Source: Jiella pacifica (GTDB lineage: Bacteria; Pseudomonadota; Alphaproteobacteria; Rhizobiales; Rhizobiaceae). Taken from it: a DNA stretch of 64,000 nt. The stretch is from positions 62,001 through 126,000 of the forward strand of contig NZ_JAAAMG010000011.1 in assembly GCF_010500815.1 (NCBI RefSeq). Direction: 5' to 3'. Positions 52,798 to 59,650 of the stretch are shown piece by piece. A model generated the notes under the pieces. The model did no database searches and was not told the origin of the DNA. It saw only the letters and a program-made list of their open reading frames with translations. The position numbers and the translations under genes are program-made. The stretch's first letter is position 1. Each line of letters opens with the position of its first letter.

Positions 52798-54198
52798 ATG
52801 AGCCGAACAGCGGCCCTTGCCGAGGCCGAAGCCTATATCGCCGATGGTGGCTTCACCGCCGATCTCGCGACCCTGGTTCGCCGGCAGTCCGTCAGCCAGG
52901 ATCCGGCCTATTCGGACCAGTTGTGGGCCTATCTGCGGGACGACATGGAGCCACGTCTTCGCGCACTCGGCTTTGAAGCGCGGCTACACGACAATCCGAA
53001 ATCCGGCGGCGGCCCCATCCTCACCGCGAGCCGGATCGAGGACCGCGACAAGCCAACCGTGCTCATCTACGGCCATGGCGACGTGTGCATGCCGCAGGCG
53101 AGTGGTTGGCGCGAGGGCCTTTCCCCCTTCGATCTCGTCACGAAGGGCGAACGCCTCTACGGACGGGGAACGGCCGACAACAAGGGCCAGCATCTGGTCA
53201 ATCTGAAAGCGCTGGAATTCGTCCTCAGGACCCGGGGCTCGCTGGGCTTCAACGTCAAGATCCTTCTCGAGACCTCCGAAGAGACAGGCTCACGCGGCCT
53301 GAAAGCGTTTGCCGAGCAGAATGCCGACCTTCTGTCCGCCGATGTGCTCATCGCCTCGGACGGTCCGCGCCTTGCCGCCGATACGCCGACGATGTTCATG
53401 GGCTCGCGCGGCGGCCTCAGCTTCGAGCTCGTCGCCGAGTTTCGCAAGGGCGACGACCACTCGGGCAATTTCGGCGGGCTTCTCGCCGATCCCGCCATCG
53501 TGCTCGCCCATGCGCTGGCGACGATCACCGATGCCCGCGGCCAGATCCGCGTTCCCGAATGGCGGCCGACCTCGTTGACGCCGGATGTGCGGGCGGCGCT
53601 TCGCGATCTGCCGGTCGGCACAACGGGTCCCGAGATCGACACCGACTGGGGCGAGGAAGACCTGACACCGGCAGAACGGGTTTTCGGTTGGAACTCCTTT
53701 GCGGTCCTCGCGATGAAATCCGGCATTCCCGAATCGCCGCAGAACGCCATCGCCGGCAAGGCCGTTGCTCGCTGTCAGCTGCGCTACGTCGTCGGCACCG
53801 ACCGGGCGGATATTCTTCCGGCCCTTCGCCGGCATCTTGATCACCATGGCTTCGAGCGGATCGAGATCCGACCCGGCCGCGACGACGAGTTCGTCGCCAC
53901 GCGCTTCGGTCTCGACCACCCGTGGGTTTCCTTCGTCGCCCGATCGATCGAAACGACGACCGGCAAGCGGCCACACATGCTGCCCAATCTCGGCGGCTCG
54001 ATCCCCAACGACGTCTTTGTCGAGACCCTGTCACTTCCGACGGTCTGGCTGCCCCACTCCTATGCCGGCTGCTCCCAGCACGCCCCGAACGAGCACATGC
54101 TTCTGCCGGTCGCGCGGGAGGGCCTCGACATGATGATCGGTCTGTTTTTCGACATCGGCGACGGCGAGAGCGTTCCCCGCAGGGCCGCCGGTCGCTGA
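52798..54198 (+). CDS. M20 family metallopeptidase/amidohydrolase
   Basis: Zinc-dependent hydrolase of 466 residues cutting amide or peptide bonds next to a carboxylate. Metal ligands and catalysis: H93 and D95 in YGHGDVCMP, D127 in GRGTADNKGQ, E161/E162 in TSEETG, D188 in ASDGP, and the terminal HAPNEHML. The lid domain has DHSGNFGG. Resembles the carnosinase/ArgE-DapE side of the family. No signal peptide, so cytoplasmic. It begins 88 bases after the importer ATPase and 47 bases before the amidase, suggesting it processes what the importer brings in. Confidence 0.9.
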   Translation: MSRTAALAEAEAYIADGGFTADLATLVRRQSVSQDPAYSDQLWAYLRDDMEPRLRALGFEARLHDNPKSGGGPILTASRIEDRDKPTVLIYGHGDVCMPQASGWREGLSPFDLVTKGERLYGRGTADNKGQHLVNLKALEFVLRTRGSLGFNVKILLETSEETGSRGLKAFAEQNADLLSADVLIASDGPRLAADTPTMFMGSRGGLSFELVAEFRKGDDHSGNFGGLLADPAIVLAHALATITDARGQIRVPEWRPTSLTPDVRAALRDLPVGTTGPEIDTDWGEEDLTPAERVFGWNSFAVLAMKSGIPESPQNAIAGKAVARCQLRYVVGTDRADILPALRRHLDHHGFERIEIRPGRDDEFVATRFGLDHPWVSFVARSIETTTGKRPHMLPNLGGSIPNDVFVETLSLPTVWLPHSYAGCSQHAPNEHMLLPVAREGLDMMIGLFFDIGDGESVPRRAAGR

Positions 54199-54245
54199 GG
54201 CGCTCGTCACGAACGGTTCGAAATCGAACGTTGAAAGGCCATGCC

Positions 54246-55736
54246 ATGAACCCCTGCGATCTGACCGCCATGGACGCGCGTCAGGCGATCGCGCGCAAAG
54301 ACCTTTCGCCGGTCGAATATGCGAATGCGCTCATCCAGCGGACCGAGCAGGTCAACCACGCGGTGAACGCGGTCGTTGCCCATGACTTCGACCAACTGCT
54401 GGACGAGTCCCGAAAGGCCGAAGCGCTCGTCACGAAAGGCGGCGACCTCGGCCCGCTGCATGGCCTCGTCTTCGCCGTCAAGGATATGATCGACGTCGCC
54501 GGCTTGCCGACGACCTTCGGCTCGCCGCTGTTTGCAAAGAACATGGCGGCGAACGACGATCCGATGGTCGCGGCGATGCGCGCGGCCGGCGCCATGCCGC
54601 TCGGCAAGACCAACGTTCCCGAATGGAGCGCCGGCGGCAATACCCGCAACGCCGTCCACGGCGTCACGGCCAACCCATACGACCTGTCGAAGACCTGCGC
54701 GGGCTCGTCCGGCGGCTCGGCTGTCGCGCTCGCCTGCGGCATGGCACCGCTCGCGACCGGTTCGGATACCGGCGGCAGCCTGCGAAACCCAGCCGCCTTC
54801 TGTTCCGTCGTCGGCTTTCGCCCCTCGCCCGGCGTCGTGCCGGGAGAAAAGCGCGGCATCGCCGCACTGCCGCTGCCGACCCCGGGCCCGATGGCCCGCA
54901 CCGCAGCCGATGCCGGGCTGATGCTCTCCATTCTCGCCCGCCCGGACCGGCGCGATCCCTACACGGCGGTGATCGCCGGCAGAACTCTCTGGGATCCCTC
55001 CGGCTTTGCGAAACTGAAGCGGATGGATCTGGCAAAGCTCAGGATTGCCGTTACCGAGGATTTCGGCTTTGCTCCGACCGAAAGCATCGTGCGATCGACG
55101 TTTCGCCGGGCCATTGAGACGCTGTCTCCCGCGTTTCGCCAGATCGATGAAACGACGCCGGACTGCAGCGGTGCCGATCGCATCTTCTCCGTCCTCAGAG
55201 CGCTGATGTTCCTCGGCAATCACCATAAGATGGTGATCGAGACCCCGGATCAGGTGGGCCCGAACGTCACCGCCAATGTCGCGGAGGGTCTCGCCCTCGA
55301 CCCGTTGACGATCAGTGACGCCCTCACCCGGCACGGCGCCTATTACCGGGCGTGGCAGGCATTCTTCGAGACGACCGACTACATCCTCTGCCCGGCCGTC
55401 ACGGTGAGCCCGCGCCCCTGGACCGAACTCTACCCGGCAGAAATCGACGGTCGGGCGACGTCGAGCTATTATCACTGGCTGGCCATGGCCTACGCCTCGA
55501 CGCTGGCGGGCCATCCCTCGATCACCATTCCCTGCGGCCGGGACGACAAGGGCATGCCCTTCGGGCTGCAGATCATCGGCCGGCGTCACGACGATCATGG
55601 CGTCCTGTCGCTCGCGAGCGAACTCGAAGCCGTCATCGGCGGAACCAGCACGTTGCAGAACCCGCGGCCAAATCTCGCGGCCCTTCAGAGCGCCCCTCCG
55701 CTCAAGGAAGCGGAAGGCTTCTGGAATTTCGGCTGA
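54246..55736 (+). CDS. Amidase-signature family hydrolase
   Basis: A 496-residue serine hydrolase of the amidase-signature family. The Ser-cisSer-Lys triad is intact: K79 in FAVKDMID, S154 in CAGSSGGSAV and S178 in GSDTGGSLRNPA (nucleophile). Members split aryl- or alkyl-amides, N-acyl amino acids or the Gln in tRNA transamidation; the lack of GatB/C partners and the position after an M20 gene argue against GatA. Cytoplasmic. Last gene of the plus-strand importer operon, converging with acdS over a 23-base gap. Confidence 0.9.
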   Translation: MNPCDLTAMDARQAIARKDLSPVEYANALIQRTEQVNHAVNAVVAHDFDQLLDESRKAEALVTKGGDLGPLHGLVFAVKDMIDVAGLPTTFGSPLFAKNMAANDDPMVAAMRAAGAMPLGKTNVPEWSAGGNTRNAVHGVTANPYDLSKTCAGSSGGSAVALACGMAPLATGSDTGGSLRNPAAFCSVVGFRPSPGVVPGEKRGIAALPLPTPGPMARTAADAGLMLSILARPDRRDPYTAVIAGRTLWDPSGFAKLKRMDLAKLRIAVTEDFGFAPTESIVRSTFRRAIETLSPAFRQIDETTPDCSGADRIFSVLRALMFLGNHHKMVIETPDQVGPNVTANVAEGLALDPLTISDALTRHGAYYRAWQAFFETTDYILCPAVTVSPRPWTELYPAEIDGRATSSYYHWLAMAYASTLAGHPSITIPCGRDDKGMPFGLQIIGRRHDDHGVLSLASELEAVIGGTSTLQNPRPNLAALQSAPPLKEAEGFWNFG

Positions 55737-55759
55737 GCGGATCCGAGCGTCGCCGCGGC

Positions 55760-56773
55760 TCAGCCGTCCTTGTAGTAGTAGCTGTAACCGTTGAGGGCCG
55801 GCGCGCCGCCGAGATGGGCGTAGAGGACCTTGGAGCCTTCCGGGAAGAACCCCTTCTTGGCAAGGTCGATCATGCCCTGCATGGATTTTCCCTCATAGAC
55901 CGGATCGGTCATCATCGCTTCGGTGCGGGCCGCCAGCCGGATCGCATCGTTGGTCGCTTCGCTCGGTACGCCATAGGCCGGATAGGCATAATCGGGATTG
56001 ATGACGATCTCTGAATCCTCGATCTTGCGTCCCAGCTCGACGAGTTCGGCGGTGTTGTCGACGATCTCACGAACCTGCGCACGGGTCTGATCGGGCGTTC
56101 CCGAGGCGTCGATGCCGATCACCCGGTCCGCGCGACCATCGGCGGCAAACCCGACGACCATGCCGCCGAAGGTCGAGCCGGTCACGACGCAGACGACGAT
56201 ATAGTCGAACTTGAAGCCGAGTTCGACTTCCTGGCTGCGCACCTCTTCGGCAAAGCCGACATAGCCGAGCCCGCCATATTTGTGGACGGACGCGCCCGCC
56301 GGAATGCCGTAGGGCTTGCCGCCGGCGTCACGAACCGACTGCATCGCATTTTCCCAGCTCTCGCGGATGCCGATGTCGAACTCGTCCTCGACGAGCCGGG
56401 AATCGGCGCCCATCAGCCGGGTCAGAAGAATATTGCCGACGCGGTCATAGACCGCATCGTAATGCGGCACCCACTTCTCCTGGACCACCACGCATTTCAG
56501 CCCGAGTTTCGCCGCCGTCGCTGCGACCATACGGGTGTGGTTCGACTGGACGCCGCCGATGGAGACCAGCGTGTCGGCGCCGGAAGCCAGGATGTCCGGA
56601 ACGATATATTCGAGCTTCCTCAGCTTGTTGCCGCCGAAAGCCAAGCCGGAATTGCAGTCGTCACGCTTGGCGTAGACGTCGATCTTGCCGCCAATTGCGG
56701 CACTCAGACGCGGCAGATGCTCGATCGCCGTCGTGCCGAAGGTGAGAGGATAGCGCTCGAATTTTCCCAGCAT
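55760..56773 (-). CDS. acdS: 1-aminocyclopropane-1-carboxylate (ACC) deaminase
   Basis: PLP enzyme converting ACC, the plant ethylene precursor, to 2-oxobutyrate and ammonia. The 337-residue protein aligns with the Pseudomonas enzyme with one residue less at the N-terminus, and all diagnostic residues are present: PLP-Lys K50 in [10 protein letters not shown]77 in QSNHTR, and Y293, E294 and L321 (in DPVYEGKS and YAHLGG), matching K51, S78, Y294, E295 and L322. These separate true ACC deaminase from D-cysteine desulfhydrase. Divergent from acdR, whose product usually activates it. Confidence 0.95.
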   Translation of the reverse strand: MLGKFERYPLTFGTTAIEHLPRLSAAIGGKIDVYAKRDDCNSGLAFGGNKLRKLEYIVPDILASGADTLVSIGGVQSNHTRMVAATAAKLGLKCVVVQEKWVPHYDAVYDRVGNILLTRLMGADSRLVEDEFDIGIRESWENAMQSVRDAGGKPYGIPAGASVHKYGGLGYVGFAEEVRSQEVELGFKFDYIVVCVVTGSTFGGMVVGFAADGRADRVIGIDASGTPDQTRAQVREIVDNTAELVELGRKIEDSEIVINPDYAYPAYGVPSEATNDAIRLAARTEAMMTDPVYEGKSMQGMIDLAKKGFFPEGSKVLYAHLGGAPALNGYSYYYKDG

Positions 56774-56816
56774 GCCGATACTCCGTTTTGCGATACCGGA
56801 ACACTAGCATCTCGCA

Positions 56817-56842
56817 CTTGAAACGTGCTTTCGTTTTTCAAG
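56817..56842. promoter_or_regulatory. Candidate AcdR operator
   Basis: CTTGAAA at 56817-56823 and TTTCAAG at 56836-56842 form a perfect 7-bp inverted repeat with 12 bases between, in the 156-base gap between the divergent acdS and acdR genes. The arms are further flanked by GCA/GCA. Lrp-type proteins bind such spaced, AT-containing dyads, so this is the likely AcdR site. Confidence 0.55.
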
Positions 56843-56929
56843 CATAAATGCGCAGTTTGGTGATATTTCTGGCTCGATATGCCGTCTAAATCTCCAGGAA
56901 GAACGACTTGTTTGAAAGAATCTCTCACC

Positions 56930-57388
56930 ATGGGAATTGACCGGATCGACCGCAATATCCTGCGCCATCTGCAAAGCGACGGGCGGCTCTCGAACGCCGA
57001 GATGGCGACGCTTGTGAATGTCAGCCCCGCAACCTGCCACCGGCGCACCCAGCGCTTGTTCGACGAGGGATGGGTCAAGTCGGTCCGAGCGCAAATCGAC
57101 CCGGATCGTGTCGGCCTCGGCGCCGTGGTGATGGTCGGCGTGGTTCTCGACCGCTCGACCCCCGAGAGCTTTTCGGCCTTTGAGGAGGCCATCACCAAGC
57201 TCCCGGTCGTCCTCGACTGCCATTTGGTCGCCGGCGATTTCGACTATCTCTTGAAAATCCGAGTCCGCGACATGGCGGACTTCAATCGACTTCATGGTGA
57301 AACGCTGATCGCCTTGCCGGGCGTGCGACAGACGCGGACGTTCTTCGTCATGAAGGTCGTCAAGGATTCCGATCCTTTGGCGTTTTGA
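56930..57388 (+). CDS. acdR: Lrp/AsnC family regulator of ACC deaminase
   Basis: A 152-residue Lrp-type protein: winged helix IDRIDRNILRHLQSDGRLSNAEMATLVNVSPATCHRR region (start MGIDRIDRNIL), then the RAM domain with VLDCHLVAGDFDYLLKI and ALPGVRQTRTFFVMK. Divergent from acdS across a gap with an inverted repeat, the classical acdR-acdS layout in which AcdR activates acdS on binding ACC. ATG at 56930 is where the domain begins; a longer frame from 56879 adds 17 residues. Confidence 0.9.
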   Translation: MGIDRIDRNILRHLQSDGRLSNAEMATLVNVSPATCHRRTQRLFDEGWVKSVRAQIDPDRVGLGAVVMVGVVLDRSTPESFSAFEEAITKLPVVLDCHLVAGDFDYLLKIRVRDMADFNRLHGETLIALPGVRQTRTFFVMKVVKDSDPLAF

Positions 57389-57419
57389 AAAGAGTTTCCG
57401 CCGCTGCATGCGAGGATGA

Positions 57420-57602
57420 CGCAGCCTGCAGGGTGTCGCCAAAGCCTTTCAGATGATCGGCAGGACGCATCGCCCTGCGATCCGGCGCATGGACCATAGG
57501 CGGCCGCGGGGGCGGGTCGCCGCCGCCGAAGGGGCGACCGTCGCGAGCATAGGCGCAGATCTGCCCGGTCTTGGTCCGCCCGCCTCCCAAATCCAAAACC
57601 GG
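57420..57602 (-). pseudogene. IS66-family transposase (TnpC) remnant
   Basis: Read on the minus strand, this piece encodes PVLDLGGGRTKTGQ, then ICAYARDGRPFGGGDPP, HAPDRRAMRPADHLKGF and GDTLQA, which is the central stretch of IS66 transposases (PVLDPGRG-RTKTG, YARDDRPWGG-DPP, DRKAERP-HL-GF--LQ). The conserved DGY-GY that should follow LQ is replaced by unrelated sequence, and the rest of the gene and element ends are missing. Up to 57640 there may be a little more. This is a dead fragment immediately downstream of acdR, marking past insertion at the edge of the ACC region. Confidence 0.8.
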
Positions 57603-57963
57603 GGCGGCATCCTTCGTGACGTGCCGAAAATCACCGTTCAGAATAGAATGGCGGACCGATCGCCCCGGCAGCCCTCAGATGCTATTGTCAAAGTGATGGC
57701 GATTCACAGCCGAAAGCCGATGATCAACCTTCGTCGAGCGATCTGGTGTGGGACCACCTCTGCGAGGATCCGGAGCAGACGATCCAGACTGTGTTTCGGC
57801 GTGGAACATTGCGCGCCGATCGACAACTAGCCACGCCCTGATAGGCATCCGCCGACCCAGTGCTGCCTCTCTCAATGATCAACTGAAGACTGAAGTGAGC
57901 CGCTTCGGTCGCACCTGCGGTAAGGCGGGGCGATCTGCGGTCACTTTCGGAAAGGATATCCAT
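57603..57963. other. Gap after the IS66 remnant
   Basis: About 360 bases with lower GC and only short unrecognised frames. It may hold further decayed IS66 or other mobile sequence. An AAAGGA ribosome-site-like run at its end precedes the next small gene. Confidence 0.4.
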
Positions 57964-58146
57964 ATGGCTTTGGCGCGCATGACGGCCGAAAGTCGGTCGC
58001 TGCTGACCAGACTCGTCCGCGAACCCGCTGAACACCCGGACACCGGCCTCATTCCCGATCTTACGAGGCTCGGCTTCATCGAACGCCGCGACTCGAAGTG
58101 GTATGCGACACGCGCGGGAAAAGACTATCTGAAAACGCATCGATGA
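57964..58146 (+). CDS. Small hypothetical protein with winged-helix-like pattern
   Basis: A 60-residue protein starting MALARMTAESRSLLTRLV. The second half, LTRLGFIERRDSKWYATRAGKDYL, has the look of the wing of a small winged-helix domain (helix, turn to a WY-containing strand, then G-x-x-YL). GAAAGGATATCC precedes the ATG. It sits in a region with IS remains and small genes; it may be part of a larger gene that has been lost. Function unknown. Confidence 0.55.
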   Translation: MALARMTAESRSLLTRLVREPAEHPDTGLIPDLTRLGFIERRDSKWYATRAGKDYLKTHR

Positions 58147-58249
58147 CGCTCCATCCAAACGACTAAGCGTCGAACGGTCCGCGGCTCAACCGGCTCCGGT
58201 TGGCTAGCTCCTGCCAGGATCAGGGGGCCGCAACACCTCAGGAGACAGC

Positions 58250-58417
58250 ATGGCCAGAAAACCGAACTTCAACATGGAGCGTCAGGAACGCGACAAAGCC
58301 AAGGCCGCTAAGAAGGCCGCAAAACTGGACGCCAGGATCGCGAAGAAGGAAGACGATAGAGCGTCCGGCCCTGATCGAGCAGCAGAGACGGTCGACACCA
58401 GGAAGGAGAGAGAATGA
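58250..58417 (+). CDS. Small basic, Lys/Ala-rich hypothetical protein
   Basis: A 55-residue protein starting MARKPNFNMERQERDKAKAAKK, nearly all helix-forming and strongly charged (Lys, Arg, Ala, Glu, Asp). GGAG lies 5 bases before the ATG. The stop overlaps the next small gene's ATG (ATGA). Short proteins opening MARKPN-x-F-ER are common unannotated genes in rhizobia, though no function is known to me. Too short to be offered by most gene finders with a 60-codon cut-off. Confidence 0.65.
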   Translation: MARKPNFNMERQERDKAKAAKKAAKLDARIAKKEDDRASGPDRAAETVDTRKERE

Positions 58418-58596
58418 GCGACGGCTCAGATTCCCGGAAGAGCGCCGATAGCCATTTCAAACAGCTTCGAGACGACAAGACGACGGAGAAGTCCCAAAAG
58501 CTGGAGGCCACTCGGGTGAAAGCGGATGTGGAGAAGACGGCGCGCCTGAAGGCCGCCCGGGTGGCGAAGGCGGCCGAGACGAGCAAAGAAAAGTAG
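58414..58596 (+). CDS. Small charged hypothetical protein, coupled to the previous one
   Basis: A 60-residue, hydrophilic protein starting MSDGSDSRKSADSHFKQLRD and ending in Lys/Ala-rich helix (KADVEKTARLKAARVAKAA). Its ATG overlaps the preceding stop by 4 bases, so the two are likely co-translated. No family recognised. Its end faces cspA across a strong two-stem region. Confidence 0.6.
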   Translation: MSDGSDSRKSADSHFKQLRDDKTTEKSQKLEATRVKADVEKTARLKAARVAKAAETSKEK

Positions 58597-58599
58597 ACG

Positions 58600-58645
58600 C
58601 CACCTTCGGAAGGTGGACCGGGCGCCCCACATGAGGCAGCCCGGT
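58600..58645. terminator. Two stem-loops between convergent small gene and cspA
   Basis: CCACCTT-CGG-AAGGTGG (58600-58616, 7-bp stem) is followed at once by ACCGGGC and GCCCGGT (58617-58645, 7-bp stem with a 15-base loop). They lie between converging genes and could end transcription on both strands; neither has a strong U tract. Confidence 0.5.
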
Positions 58646-58657
58646 CACGGTTGGCGT

Positions 58658-58870
58658 TCAGGCCATCTGAATGTTGACCGCCTTCGGCCCCTTGCCACGA
58701 TTGTCGGGCTCGGTGTCGAAAGACACCTTGTCGCCGTCGTTCAGGGACCTGAGGCCGGATCGTTCGAGAGCCGAAGCGTGGACGAAGATGTCACCGCCGC
58801 CGCTGTCGGGAGTGATGAAACCGAATCCCTTGTCCGCGTTGAAGAACTTTACTGTGCCTGTCTGGGCCAT
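58658..58870 (-). CDS. Cold-shock protein, CspA family
   Basis: A 70-residue single OB-fold protein with both RNA-binding motifs: [17 protein letters not shown] (RNP1, KGFGFI) and [12 protein letters not shown] (RNP2, IFVHAS). Acts as an RNA chaperone. The start at 58870 ([10 protein letters not shown]) is the family start; an upstream frame extends to 58942. Rhizobia have several csp genes; which paralogue this is cannot be told. Confidence 0.93.
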   Translation of the reverse strand: MAQTGTVKFFNADKGFGFITPDSGGGDIFVHASALERSGLRSLNDGDKVSFDTEPDNRGKGPKAVNIQMA

Positions 58871-58970
58871 GTGTTTTCCGATTTTGTCCTGTCCGAACAG
58901 ACCGTCGTGGCCTGCTCCGGTACCATCGACGGGCAGGAGCAATGACGCAAGTCGGCTTCATCGACTCTGT

Positions 58971-59510
58971 TCAATCCGGGACGATCGTGAATGCGAAGGC
59001 AGCACTCGGTACCGGCGATATCGAGGCGTGAAGACGGGCTCCCGCAAGCGCGTCGGCTTCGGCGCGATCGGCGAGTTCCTCCGGCGGCATGCCGATCGCA
59101 GCCTTGAAGGCCTGCGGGTATCGAAGCGCGCGAAGCAATCTCGCGGCCCGACTGGCGTGCCGTAAAGCAGGCACATCCTTTCCCTCCCGCAGCTTGACGC
59201 CAGCGGCGGAGAGGAGGATCAGCGCGTGCAGGAAGGTCCGCTGTTCGGGTGCCTCCCGAGAAGCCTGCCACAGGCCTTCCCACGCTTCGTGAGCTTCCCA
59301 GTAGTAGCCGAAATTGAAGAGATCGGCGCCCCATCGAAACGCCTCCGACCTCAGCACGGCATCCACACGCACCGCCGCGTCCGGCTCCGCGTCGTAGCTG
59401 TGGCCTTGCGGATGCCGCACGGGATGCGGAAATCGCCCGGGAAGATAGGCGTATGGCGGGAACGCGCGGTGAGGCAGAAGTCGCGGGCGGGGTCCGGAAC
59501 TGACCATCAT
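58971..59510 (-). CDS. DUF309 family protein
   Basis: A 179-residue protein with the DUF309 signature, a helical bundle: FNFGYYWEAHEAWEGLWQA (the H-E-x-W-E motif) and FLHALILLSAAGVKLREG. Function unknown in the family. The N-terminal 40 residues are Pro/His-rich (LLPHRAFPPYAYLPGRFPHP). The start is uncertain: two adjacent ATGs at 59510 and 59507 lack a clear ribosome site. Located after mfd on the same strand. Confidence 0.8.
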   Translation of the reverse strand: MMVSSGPRPRLLPHRAFPPYAYLPGRFPHPVRHPQGHSYDAEPDAAVRVDAVLRSEAFRWGADLFNFGYYWEAHEAWEGLWQASREAPEQRTFLHALILLSAAGVKLREGKDVPALRHASRAARLLRALRYPQAFKAAIGMPPEELADRAEADALAGARLHASISPVPSAAFAFTIVPD

Positions 59511-59650
59511 GGGCGTGAAACTACCGCGGCCTTCAAGGAAGACGAGTCGATGCACGATCAGGGCCAGCGCAATGCCGGTCCAGTTGGTCTCCCCAGACTG
59601 ATTTCGACGACTGGGCTGCGATTCGGTCTGCGCGGCCTCGTCCTCAAGGA

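Noticed and set aside
54246-55736. Amidase as GatA
   Set aside because: No gatB or gatC nearby and the context is catabolic; the general amidase call is safer.
55760-56773. acdS as D-cysteine desulfhydrase
   Set aside because: The Glu and Leu positions that define ACC deaminase are present.
57748-58158. Overlapping frames on both strands around the 60-residue gene at 57964
   Set aside because: Only the plus-strand frame from 57964 has a ribosome site and a protein-like pattern.
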